From positions 1-20,463 of IMG/VR virus record IMGVR_UViG_3300043436_003442: a stretch of 20,463 nt of DNA; one strand, written 5' to 3'. Both the position numbers and the translations under genes were made by a program. Below, piece after piece: positions 13,521-19,710 of the stretch (positions are counted from its first letter, which is position 1; each line of letters opens with the position of its first letter). The notes beneath the pieces were generated by a model. The model did no database searches. It was not told the DNA's origin and worked only from the letters and a program-made list of their open reading frames with translations. This stretch comes from a virus.

Positions 13521-13699
13521 TCTTGACCTTTCGCAAATTTAAAACCAGCCTGAAAAGCTTGCCACGTCGCTTCAATTAAACTATCAAAATACCTCTTATC
13601 GTTTCTGCCAAACATCGACTCTGGAGTCCAAAGCTTGTATCTTTCGGATGCGTACCGCTCGAACGCTTCGCGGATTTCGTCCAGTTCTGTTTCGCTCAT
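13517..13699 (-). CDS. Small helical phage protein (60 aa)
   Basis: ATG at 13699, one base after the sliding-clamp stop. Helical and charged, with the pattern ATWQAFQAGFKFAKGQE at the C-terminus that occurs in many small phage proteins with an 'aW.AF.AG' ending. Function unknown. Confidence 0.5.
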   Translation of the reverse strand: MSETELDEIREAFERYASERYKLWTPESMFGRNDKRYFDSLIEATWQAFQAGFKFAKGQE

Positions 13700-13700
13700 C

Positions 13701-14786
13701 TTAGTTCCTGTTCATTGGCATGATGACGTATTTGGACTCACCGCTGACCCATAACGTAGGCCTTGTAGGATCCTTGCACCACAGGCTAACCTGATCGGTC
13801 TTGTCGAGGCTCTGCAGCCAATCGAGCACGAACCGATAATCCATCGTGATCTCAAAAACCTCTGGAGTCTCAAGCGGTACTGACACCTGAGACCGACCAA
13901 CATCAGCCGCCTTAGCTGCGATCTTGCAAGAGCCATCGCCAAAGCTAAAGACAACGCCGCGAGACTCTTGCTCAGCCGTTACCGATGCTTGGCGAACCGC
14001 CTGCATGAATGGCCCCGCTAGGAATCGGTACTCGATACCATCGGCGGACGGGATAACCGATTGCCAATTTGGGTATCGACCTTCGACCAACCTGGTCTGA
14101 ATCGCCACTTTATCGCCCTTAAACTGGATCGACGACTTGTTGACCGAGATGCCAATAAACCCCTCAGAGCCCTCCAATGAGCGTTTAACGAGCCCAAGAG
14201 CCTTAGTTGGCACAATAGCCGATCCGCCTTCTAAATAGCTTCCTAGATGCAAATCTAGGCCGCTGTAGGCTAATCTCCGCCCATCGGTCGCGATGAGTTC
14301 CAATCGATCGCCACCGGCAACGAAATTAACCCCGCCGAGCTGGTATCGTGTTGAGTCTACGTCAGTAGCAAAATCGACCCGCCGCAAGGCCCCTAGCAGG
14401 CCCGCAGAACCTACCTCGATGCTCTTGCCTTCGATGGCCGAGACTCGCGGGAATTCGCTTGGATTGCGAGCCTGCAAGGTGAAAGAGCCCTCGTCGGTTG
14501 TGATCTCGATCGACCTTTCGTCAGCCTCGATGGTGACCGATTCGGAGCGGGACTCTTTCAGAATCATCCCGACCCTGCGAGGATCCAAAAGAGCCGTACC
14601 AGCCGAGTGTATTTCCTCAGGGATTGCATCGACTACCAGCGACGTTTCGCCATTGGATGCCTCTAGTTGACCCGTCGTCGCATCGATCAGCACGTTTCCA
14701 AGTACGTCTTTGACCTGGCTTGATGCCCCCGATGCTGCGAGATTGAACGACTCCAAAAACTTCGACCTGTTCAAAACAATTTTCAT
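13701..14786 (-). CDS. dnaN: DNA polymerase III beta subunit (sliding clamp)
   Basis: 361 aa from the ATG at 14786 (MKIVLNRSKFLESFNLAASG), near the 366 aa of E. coli DnaN; AGAGG precedes it. Recognisable features: LIATDGRRLAYS in the second domain, EGRYPNWQSVIP in the linker, and the diagnostic C-terminus SKYVIMPMNRN, where VIMPM forms part of the peptide-binding cleft. It forms a dimeric ring tethering polymerases and other clamp clients. Being phage-coded, it likely supplies a clamp for phage replication or captures host polymerase. The methyltransferase downstream carries a clamp-binding tail. No DNA polymerase gene is in the window. A 23-residue N-terminal extension reading to 14855 is rejected. 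Confidence 0.95.
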   Translation of the reverse strand: MKIVLNRSKFLESFNLAASGASSQVKDVLGNVLIDATTGQLEASNGETSLVVDAIPEEIHSAGTALLDPRRVGMILKESRSESVTIEADERSIEITTDEGSFTLQARNPSEFPRVSAIEGKSIEVGSAGLLGALRRVDFATDVDSTRYQLGGVNFVAGGDRLELIATDGRRLAYSGLDLHLGSYLEGGSAIVPTKALGLVKRSLEGSEGFIGISVNKSSIQFKGDKVAIQTRLVEGRYPNWQSVIPSADGIEYRFLAGPFMQAVRQASVTAEQESRGVVFSFGDGSCKIAAKAADVGRSQVSVPLETPEVFEITMDYRFVLDWLQSLDKTDQVSLWCKDPTRPTLWVSGESKYVIMPMNRN

Positions 14787-14787
14787 G

Positions 14788-14994
14788 CTAGCCTCTTTCT
14801 TTTGTTGATGTCTTTGGCCCGATGGCATTGAAGCAAATGTTAGCGACAGAAACAATCACATCGTGGTATTCGTTGTCGCTTGCACAATCCGCTTGAATGT
14901 TTTTCAATGCTCGCTCCAATTCGTCGATCCGTTCGAGCAACATTTGCGAACGTGCAATAACATCCGCCGCCATTAAATCGTGTTTTCGTGCCAT
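14788..14994 (-). CDS. Small coiled-coil protein (68 aa)
   Basis: ATG at 14994 (MARKHDLMAADVIARSQMLL) is preceded by GGAGG at ideal spacing, and the stop lies one base from dnaN. Residues ~20-40 (LERIDELERALKNIQADCA) form a heptad helix. It overlaps the lipoprotein frame by 155 nt; its composition is the more protein-like of the two over the shared part. Function unknown. Confidence 0.6.
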   Translation of the reverse strand: MARKHDLMAADVIARSQMLLERIDELERALKNIQADCASDNEYHDVIVSVANICFNAIGPKTSTKERG

Positions 14995-15073
14995 CTTTAA
15001 CCTCCAGAATTTCGTAGTAGCTTGGCGTTGATCGACAGCCGACCAACGCGATGAACAAAACAATCAACCTCAT
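14840..15073 (-). CDS. Small lipoprotein candidate overlapping the coiled-coil gene
   Basis: ATG at 15073 with GGAGG about 4 nt upstream. The N-terminus MRLIVLFIALVGCRSTPSYY is a short lipoprotein signal with lipobox LVGC, so Cys13 would be acylated and a tail of about 65 residues exposed. After about residue 35 the frame lies entirely over the coiled-coil gene and looks like shadow sequence (RIPRCDCFCR). Phage lipoproteins include Rz1-like spanins and superinfection-exclusion factors. The start is convincing, the tail is not; it may be truncated or evolving. Confidence 0.45.
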   Translation of the reverse strand: MRLIVLFIALVGCRSTPSYYEILEVKDGTKTRFNGGGCYCTFANVARTDRRIGASIEKHSSGLCKRQRIPRCDCFCR

Positions 15074-15085
15074 ATCACCTCCATA

Positions 15086-15112
15086 CGCCGCCCCGAAGTG
15101 GTTTGGCAAAAG
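15086..15112. repeat. 27-bp direct repeat, copy 1
   Basis: Matches 15623-15649 in 25 of 27 positions; the shared ends are CGCCGCCCCGAA and TTGGCAAAAG. The two copies bracket the 160-aa gene. Copy 1 lies in the leader of the lipoprotein gene. Confidence 0.7.
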
Positions 15113-15131
15113 CTACCTACCGCAAGTAATT

Positions 15132-15614
15132 CTATCCGTAATATGACGACAGCCACCAACATGCGTCGTCGTCCGACTCAATGCCGTACTGATCCATAAA
15201 CTCACGCAAAACTTGGCGAGCCTCTTCGGTGTCCCTCAAGAAATCAATATCGACCTTTTCAGGGTATCCTCGTCTATTGGAGATACCTTTAGTTGACAGC
15301 ATGTACATTGGACATTCGTCGCTGCAATAGTTCACCACTTCAACCGGAATTGGATTAGCATTCTCCCATTCGCGTTTCTTTGCAAAATACTCGGAGATGA
15401 CTGGAGAATCCCTATTGATGCCAGGTTTATAATTACCGTGCTCATCAAAAGGCGATTCGATCGGATTGACAAACCCGCGAACATCTTGCCACCATTTATC
15501 AATATCACCGTCGTATTTGTCGGTGCTCCAAGGAAACTCAAAATGCCCCCCGAAACATACGCCAAAACTTAACTGACCATCTGTTGAAACACCCATAATT
15601 AGTCTTTCATTCAC
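15132..15614 (-). CDS. Unknown protein (160 aa) in a repeat-flanked cassette
   Basis: Starts with GTG at 15614 (MNERLIMGVSTDGQLSFGVC), or possibly ATG seven codons in; no strong SD is seen for either. Acidic, with many aromatic residues (DIDKWWQDVRGF, WWLSSYYG at the end) and four Cys (VNYCSDECPMYML near residue 96). The DNA looks more A/T-rich than neighbouring genes, and it is flanked by 27-bp direct repeats, suggesting later acquisition. No motif recognised. Confidence 0.55.
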   Translation of the reverse strand: MNERLIMGVSTDGQLSFGVCFGGHFEFPWSTDKYDGDIDKWWQDVRGFVNPIESPFDEHGNYKPGINRDSPVISEYFAKKREWENANPIPVEVVNYCSDECPMYMLSTKGISNRRGYPEKVDIDFLRDTEEARQVLREFMDQYGIESDDDACWWLSSYYG

Positions 15615-15622
15615 TGGTTAAC

Positions 15623-15649
15623 CGCCGCCCCGAATTGGGTTGGCAAAAG
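15623..15649. repeat. 27-bp direct repeat, copy 2
   Basis: Second copy of the repeat at 15086-15112. Its right edge coincides with the 3' end of the tRNA-like element, a typical place for integration or recombination cores. Confidence 0.7.
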
Positions 15650-15790
15650 GATCGGGCAGGATTCGAACCTGCTTACGGCCTCCAGGATGCAATCGTTTAC
15701 CCCTGATTCTCTGCCGAGTCTCTACGGTTGCCCGTTTCTCTGGCCGATGCCGCTTGTCTCAAATCGTGGTTCCCGCCACGCCGCCGATCC
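15649..15790 (-). ncRNA. tRNA-like element (canonical T-arm and matching acceptor strands, 142 nt)
   Basis: The 3' part reads GCAGG-TTCGAAT-CCTGC, a perfect 5-bp T-arm with consensus TTCGAAT loop, then CCGATCC. The exact complement GGATCGG starts 142 nt upstream (15790-15784), followed by a D-arm-sized hairpin CGTGG-CGGGAA-CCACG. Between them CGGCC and GGCCG can close a long arm holding ACGG-GCAA-CCGT, a CTC/GAG hairpin and a CAGG/CCTG hairpin. It is too long for a normal tRNA and I find no clear anticodon loop. Alternatives: tRNA-derived attachment site remnant, intron-bearing or decayed tRNA, or a new tRNA-like RNA. Confidence 0.4.
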
Positions 15791-15829
15791 TGGCACGCTT
15801 TTTAGCGAGCTGGTGCCATGCTCGCATTC

Positions 15830-16717
15830 TCACTCTGCTGGCCCTTCGATGGCTGGTAGGTCAACCTTTTGGAGCGTGACACGCTTGACGTATTCCGCGT
15901 CGATCGTCTTGCTATCGCCCTCGATGTCAGCCTGCAAAGCTCGGACACTTTCGGTATCGTCCAGCACACACCAACCGCGACCGATTGCGTAATGCATGGC
16001 CGTTTTCATGGCCTGCTCAACTGGCCACTTGTGCCAAGGGTCAGAGTCCTTCGCAAAGTCGTTGCCGGGTTTCTCTGCGTAGTTAAATCCATCGCTATTG
16101 GCCCTGCGTTTCTCGATCAACTTTTTAGCGACAAATCCGGTATGGATGACCGTACCAGTGTCGCGAATCTTGACCGACAGCACAACACCGCGAAGATCAT
16201 CGAATGAAATCGGCGGATTGTCGAAATCAATCGACTCGATCTCGCAAGTCCCGTCAGTTCCGATCTTGATCTTATCATCGTAACCGATCGGAGTTGCGAC
16301 CATGTGCATTCCGGCTCGATTCGCAAGAGCGTTTAGGCCTCGATGCGACAACTGGAAAAACAGTTGCTTAGGTTCACCTCGCCGAACCGATCTAGGGATT
16401 GCAAACGCAAGAGCACCCGCGCCAGTGCTTGGCATCATGCCGGTAAGAGCCGCGATTGCGATTACTCGACCAACCGACTCTTGCCCTTGTGGAGTGCTCA
16501 AGCATTCGTCGAAGTCCTCAGGCTTCTTGCTCGATGATCGAGCCGCCGAAAGAGCAACGCTGATGCGTCCAGCCGCTTCCCTTGCTCGATCTTCGCCGAC
16601 CCAATCCGTTAAAACCATCGTTGCAAAATTCAACGCCGTTTGACGGAATGCCGCTGGCTTGCTAAGAGCCTTGGTTTCCTTTTTTGGTTCTGTTGTTAGT
16701 TCTGTTGTCATTTTCAT
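15830..16717 (-). CDS. recT: RecT-family single-strand annealing protein
   Basis: 295 aa, ATG at 16717 preceded by GGAGGA. Central motifs fit the RecT/Bet superfamily: QLSHRGLNALANRAGMHMVA (residues ~120-140, cf. 'Y.G...LA.RSG') and WPVEQAMKTAMHYAIGRG (cf. 'eMakKTa.r.l.k.'). RecT proteins form rings and filaments on single strands and anneal homologous DNA. It overlaps the exonuclease gene by four bases, the standard exonuclease-annealase pair. The first ~25 residues are polar and probably disordered; the C-terminus is acidic. Confidence 0.85.
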   Translation of the reverse strand: MKMTTELTTEPKKETKALSKPAAFRQTALNFATMVLTDWVGEDRAREAAGRISVALSAARSSSKKPEDFDECLSTPQGQESVGRVIAIAALTGMMPSTGAGALAFAIPRSVRRGEPKQLFFQLSHRGLNALANRAGMHMVATPIGYDDKIKIGTDGTCEIESIDFDNPPISFDDLRGVVLSVKIRDTGTVIHTGFVAKKLIEKRRANSDGFNYAEKPGNDFAKDSDPWHKWPVEQAMKTAMHYAIGRGWCVLDDTESVRALQADIEGDSKTIDAEYVKRVTLQKVDLPAIEGPAE

Positions 16718-17526
16718 TCCTCCGAATAAACCCTTCTCTTAGGCAACCGCAAAGGGACAATCCCGCTGCTGTAAGGTTGCTGCCAATTGTTTGTTTCGAG
16801 CCGATGCTCGTACTCTGTAACCAAGTTGCGAGCGTCTTGATAACCCATTCCGATTGCGTCTGCGTCAAGCTCATACAAAGCCACCGTCGGCGGAATGCCC
16901 CGCGTCGATGGTTTCGGTTTCTCGACCACCGCAAAGATGAATCGATACACTGCGCTGCGAGCAGCTTCGATAGCCTTTTGATAGATAAACGCCTGTCGAT
17001 GGTAGCCGTAATCAACCGCTGACCATTGCCACCTGTGGGGGCTTGCGTCGTCGGTCGTTTTGATGTCGATGATCAACTTCATCGAGTCGATGATGCAATC
17101 CGGTTTCGCCTTGAAGCGATGCCCGAACAGATCAAAATGATGCCCTACTTCGACCCGCCGAGGTTGTGCCATGATCGTCGCAAATTCGGCATGATTGTTA
17201 AGAGCCTGGACGCAGGCGATCGCGTCTTGATACTCTTCAAGCGTGAGGACAATCTTTCCTTCGTTGTCACGCTCGAAAATGATAGCCTGCAGCTTCCCCT
17301 CTTTCGTTCGTCGATCGATCTTTGGAGTAACCACAAAACGCTCATCCATCCTTTCCGGCTCAAGTGCCAAGCAATGAACCGCATGACCCATAGCGAAAGC
17401 GTCGGATTCTTTCGGCGGTAACGTCGGCGGATCGTCAACGTATCGCATCTTAAATTCCATCGGGCTTTGAGCCAAGCAGGATAGCTTGGAGTGCGATAGG
17501 GCTTTGTTGGCGTAGTAGTCACTCAT
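16714..17526 (-). CDS. recE: RecE-like PD-(D/E)XK exonuclease
   Basis: 270 aa, matching the C-terminal nuclease part of RecE alone. It shows the family start ALSHSKLSCLAQSP, GHAVHCLALEP (His51), FKAKPDCIIDSMKLIIDIKT (D143, D154, K156 as the D...D-x-K core) and YGYHRQAFIYQ, the QhxxY-like motif of RecB-type nucleases. Such enzymes chew 5' ends to give 3' single strands for RecT. ATGAGTGA overlap with the upstream gene; four-base overlap with recT. Confidence 0.9.
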   Translation of the reverse strand: MSDYYANKALSHSKLSCLAQSPMEFKMRYVDDPPTLPPKESDAFAMGHAVHCLALEPERMDERFVVTPKIDRRTKEGKLQAIIFERDNEGKIVLTLEEYQDAIACVQALNNHAEFATIMAQPRRVEVGHHFDLFGHRFKAKPDCIIDSMKLIIDIKTTDDASPHRWQWSAVDYGYHRQAFIYQKAIEAARSAVYRFIFAVVEKPKPSTRGIPPTVALYELDADAIGMGYQDARNLVTEYEHRLETNNWQQPYSSGIVPLRLPKRRVYSEE

Positions 17527-17821
17527 CGGTCAGCCCCTCGTCAAGTTCTCTTGAGTACATCGGCAACAGGTTAAGCCCCTCAGCCACCGGATCGGCAGAC
17601 AGTCGCTCGATGAGTGCGTCGGCGGATTTTACCGCCATTTCCGAAAGCGTCTCAAAAAGCTCGGCGTAGCTGGCTTTGTATCCAACTATACTTGCATTAC
17701 CCAACAGCCCCTGCAACGCCCTGGCTGCGATCTCCTCGCGTTTGGTAAGGCCATCGGAGTAAACCATACCCTGCACGTATTCGTAAGCAAACGGATACGC
17801 TTTGTCGTTACCATCCATCAT
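17519..17821 (-). CDS. Conserved-type phage protein, unknown function (100 aa)
   Basis: ATGATG start at 17821, overlapping the preceding 29-aa peptide stop (ATGA), with AGAGGTGA upstream. The pattern SDGLTKREEIAARALQGLLG followed by a helix AVKSADALIERLS is shared by many small proteins found near phage recombination genes ('GlTkReyfAa.alqGll'). No role is known to me. It is translationally coupled to recE. Confidence 0.65.
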   Translation of the reverse strand: MMDGNDKAYPFAYEYVQGMVYSDGLTKREEIAARALQGLLGNASIVGYKASYAELFETLSEMAVKSADALIERLSADPVAEGLNLLPMYSRELDEGLTDE

Positions 17822-17907
17822 TCACCTCTCATAAAAAACCACAGAACAAACCCAACGCTGACCTCGACCACGCCGAGGTAGACCAGCTCATGTAAAATCT
17901 GGCTCAT
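17818..17907 (-). CDS. 29-aa membrane peptide candidate (MSQILHEL...)
   Basis: MSQILHELVYLGVVEV continues with a hydrophobic stretch ending VLWFFMRGE. ATG at 17907 has GGGAG 9 nt upstream, and the stop overlaps the next gene's ATG (ATGA). One short membrane helix is likely. SD plus coupling on both sides support translation; function unknown. Confidence 0.5.
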   Translation of the reverse strand: MSQILHELVYLGVVEVSVGFVLWFFMRGE

Positions 17908-17986
17908 CGTGACCGCTCCCGATATCAGAGACTCCACAGCCAAGACCGATGCCGAAAGCGACGATGAAGATTAGAGCGTAAAGCAT
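17888..17986 (-). CDS. 32-aa membrane peptide candidate (MLYALIFI...)
   Basis: MLYALIFIVAFGIGLGCGVS followed by an acidic tail DIGSGHDEPDFT. GAGG lies 7 nt before the ATG and the frame begins just after the upstream stop. The hydrophobic N-terminus with LGCG could be a signal anchor or a weak lipoprotein signal. It overlaps the 29-aa peptide by 20 nt. Confidence 0.5.
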   Translation of the reverse strand: MLYALIFIVAFGIGLGCGVSDIGSGHDEPDFT

Positions 17987-17997
17987 TTTTAACCTCA

Positions 17998-18195
17998 CTA
18001 AACAAACTTAAAACCGAATTCCCACCCACCGTTGAGAAGGTCACCAAACTTGCCTTCTACCCAATCGCAAATATCGTCGCATCCCCATTGGATCGGAACA
18101 CCGCTGGACACTGTGATCCTGCTTGTGATTGTGTCGTCGTCATCCACTGCAAGGAACCGCCAGAAGCAAAGCTCAATCACTCGACACTCAGTCAT
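17998..18195 (-). CDS. Unknown small protein (65 aa)
   Basis: ATG at 18195 overlapping the upstream stop by 8 nt. Aromatic, acidic and Cys-containing (ELCFWRFLAVDDDDTITSR, then GCDDICDWVEGKFGDLL). No family recognised. Confidence 0.5.
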   Translation of the reverse strand: MTECRVIELCFWRFLAVDDDDTITSRITVSSGVPIQWGCDDICDWVEGKFGDLLNGGWEFGFKFV

Positions 18196-18397
18196 TTTTA
18201 GGCCTCCCTCTAGTTCGCTTGCTTAGCTTTTTCCAGCCCTTGACCGGATCAACACCGAGAATCCGATGGGCTCGATCGACCATCGCAAGCCCAACAAACT
18301 CCGAAAGCCCGATGCCCTCAAGCGATGCGGCCTTTCTGGCTAACTCTGCCCAGTCGGCAGGTTGCGTTGTGTTGACGTTGACAATGTTATTCGCCAT
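18188..18397 (-). CDS. Ribbon-helix-helix-like small protein
   Basis: 69 aa: a strand-like start NIVNVNTTQPADWAEL, two helices (LARKAASLEG and LSEFVGLAMVDRAHRIL) joined by a short turn, and a basic tail KKLSKRTRGRPKND. It matches the general pattern of CopG-type regulators and resembles the protein at 6503-6700. Overlaps the sigma-like gene by 11 nt. Confidence 0.5.
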   Translation of the reverse strand: MANNIVNVNTTQPADWAELARKAASLEGIGLSEFVGLAMVDRAHRILGVDPVKGWKKLSKRTRGRPKND

Positions 18398-18740
18398 TGT
18401 AAAGCTCCTTTTTGATCGTCTGAATGCCTTTGTCTTTTGCTAGATACCGAATAGCCCGCATTTCGATTTGTCTCACTCTCTCCTTCGTGATCTTACCGAC
18501 GGTTTTTGCAGTCTCCAAAAGTGTCATCGAGTCAAAGAATCTGCATTCAATAATAGCCCTCTCTCGATCAGGAAGATTTTCGACTGCGAGCTTCAACAAT
18601 CTAGCGTGCTCAGACGATTGGGCCTGAATCAAAGGGTCTTCTGTTGTCATTCTCAAAACGATCCTTGTAGTGGCGTCCAGCATGGCAAGGTAGTCCCAGG
18701 GGGTCTGTGGCTGACGCAGCCCTGGCCGAATTTTACTCAT
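18387..18740 (-). CDS. Sigma70 region-4-only transcription factor candidate
   Basis: 117 aa, ATG at 18740 with GGAG 10 nt upstream in a duplicated segment. Residues ~55-101 match sigma region 4: ENLPDRERAIIECRFFDSMT, then a helix-turn-helix ending KERVRQIEMRAIRYL, the classic 'RVRQIE.RAL..L' -35 recognition helix. The N-terminal ~50 residues do not show regions 1-3, so it cannot melt -10 DNA by itself; it may act on host polymerase as a late or middle-gene regulator or anti-sigma-like competitor. Full-length sigma is ~200-600 aa, so this is a mini form. Confidence 0.75.
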   Translation of the reverse strand: MSKIRPGLRQPQTPWDYLAMLDATTRIVLRMTTEDPLIQAQSSEHARLLKLAVENLPDRERAIIECRFFDSMTLLETAKTVGKITKERVRQIEMRAIRYLAKDKGIQTIKKELYNGE

Positions 18741-18756
18741 CGATCTTTACTCCAAA
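18737..18756 (-). repeat. 20-bp translation-start repeat, copy 1
   Basis: In the coding sense TTTGGAGTAAAGATCGATGA; it provides SD and ATG of the sigma-like gene. It differs by one base from the copy at 18856-18875. Confidence 0.75.
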
Positions 18757-18769
18757 CATAGCCCCATGC

Positions 18770-18859
18770 TTATACCGAATAGCAAGCACGAAGCAACAAC
18801 AAGAAAAGGAAAAATACAAATGCAACTAGGAAATCGAAGGCTAGCGAGTTGCTATTCAT
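18770..18859 (-). CDS. 29-aa hydrophobic peptide candidate
   Basis: MNSNSLAFDFLVAFVFFLFL then LLLRACYSV. The ATG at 18859 overlaps the upstream stop (ATGAATAG) and is served by GGAG within the repeat, identical in layout to the sigma-like gene start. One strongly hydrophobic helix; likely membrane-inserted. Too short for family assignment. Confidence 0.5.
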   Translation of the reverse strand: MNSNSLAFDFLVAFVFFLFLLLLRACYSV

Positions 18860-19244
18860 CGATCTTCACTCCAAAGGGGGTTCCGTCGTCGTCGAAAAAA
18901 AGTTCGGAAAAAGCATCGGCGAAATACATCGGCTCGCCCGAAATGTTCATCACCCCCGAATCGCGATATTCAAGCACCCGAAAGGCAGCATCTGGCGTAT
19001 CGTCTTTATGCCTTACCCACCGATCCCGATGCGGCTTGAACTCTTCCGCATTCGCGAAGTGTCGATACTTCGCTGGTTGCTCGATCTTGCGGATGATGGG
19101 CCAAACAGCATCGGACTCGCAAGTCATCCACTTGAACGGCTTACCGTCCCCGTTAATTGAAAAATCGCCCTGTTTGATCTTCCGAACCTCGACCAACTCC
19201 CACCCATCGGGCACACCTGGCACGTTCCTAAAGCCTTCACTCAT
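18852..19244 (-). CDS. Unknown phage protein (130 aa)
   Basis: MSEGFRNVPGVPDGWELVEV start; segments PAKYRHFANAEEFKPHRDRW and GVMNISGEPMYFADAFSELF are reminiscent of phage early proteins of unknown function. Ends FGVKIDE, whose DNA also forms the 20-bp repeat used as the ribosome-binding site of the following peptide. Overlaps the upstream gene by 8 nt. Confidence 0.6.
   Translation of the reverse strand: MSEGFRNVPGVPDGWELVEVRKIKQGDFSINGDGKPFKWMTCESDAVWPIIRKIEQPAKYRHFANAEEFKPHRDRWVRHKDDTPDAAFRVLEYRDSGVMNISGEPMYFADAFSELFFDDDGTPFGVKIDE
18856..18875 (-). repeat. 20-bp translation-start repeat, copy 2
   Basis: Encodes the last codons of the 130-aa protein and supplies SD and ATG of the 29-aa peptide. 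One mismatch with the copy at 18737-18756, 119 bp away. Confidence 0.75.
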
Positions 19245-19467
19245 CTTCCAAACCCTTTCTCAAGTGCTGTACCGCTTCCTCGATTCCCTCGTTCTCCAGA
19301 TCCTCGAGCCGTTGGCACTCGACCGCTAGCTCTTGGGCTCGACGTTTGGCCATGCCTATGTAGACAGCATCAAAACCGCCTGTAAATGCAAAGCTCATGC
19401 ATTCTTCAATGATACTTGCCAAGTCTCGTATCTCGTCACGAAGTTGCTCTTTTGTTCGCTTAGGCAT
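19237..19467 (-). CDS. Small helical protein (76 aa)
   Basis: MPKRTKEQLRDEIRDLASII start, highly charged and helical with a Gly-rich middle (SFAFTGGFDAVYIGMAKR) and acidic tail. Overlaps both neighbours by 8 nt. No family recognised. Confidence 0.5.
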   Translation of the reverse strand: MPKRTKEQLRDEIRDLASIIEECMSFAFTGGFDAVYIGMAKRRAQELAVECQRLEDLENEGIEEAVQHLRKGLEDE

Positions 19468-19684
19468 TTTGCACCTTCTTTCGTTTCCAAACTGGAATCA
19501 AGCCAGGGGCCAACCGGAAAACCGGCATTAAGCACCAGCCAGTTTTGATCTGTCCGACCTCCACCTTTCCTTCTCTGATCCATTCCTTGACAATCGGCCA
19601 AAGATCCGATGGATGCATCCCGCTGGCCTTGCTGATCTGCGGGATTGATTCCCATTTCGTTGACATGACCGCTTCTGCTTTCAT
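19460..19684 (-). CDS. Winged-helix-like small protein (74 aa)
   Basis: The start is the ATG at 19684 (MKAEAVMSTKWESIPQISKA), directly after the 25-bp repeat that carries GGAGATAG. Pattern IPQISKASGMHPSDLWPIVK, then EGKVEVGQIKTGW, resembles a helix-turn-helix plus wing of small DNA-binding proteins; basic C-terminus (VWKRKKVQNA). A longer frame to 19789 lies over the upstream gene and is rejected. Possible early regulator. Confidence 0.55.
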   Translation of the reverse strand: MKAEAVMSTKWESIPQISKASGMHPSDLWPIVKEWIREGKVEVGQIKTGWCLMPVFRLAPGLIPVWKRKKVQNA

Positions 19685-19685
19685 G

Positions 19686-19710
19686 CGTTCTATCTCCAAA
19701 AAAGTGTTAA
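19686..19710 (-). repeat. 25-bp leader repeat, copy 1
   Basis: Exact copy of 20076-20100; in the coding sense it contains TTAACAC, a T6 run and GGAGATAGAACG before the start codon of the winged-helix-like gene. Its first TAA is the stop of the 122-aa gene. Confidence 0.85.

Noticed and set aside
14787-14855. N-terminally extended sliding clamp (MFLSLTFASMPSG...)
   Set aside because: The extension overlaps the upstream gene, while MKIVLNRSKF has an SD and matches the normal DnaN N-terminus.
15649-15750. Alternative 102-nt tRNA using GCATCGG as the 5' acceptor strand
   Set aside because: It needs a C-C mismatch in the acceptor stem and still gives no standard D-arm or anticodon loop.
15759-15827. 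22-aa frame (MRAWHQLAKKRARIGGVAG...) right after recT
   Set aside because: No convincing SD and it runs into the tRNA-like element.
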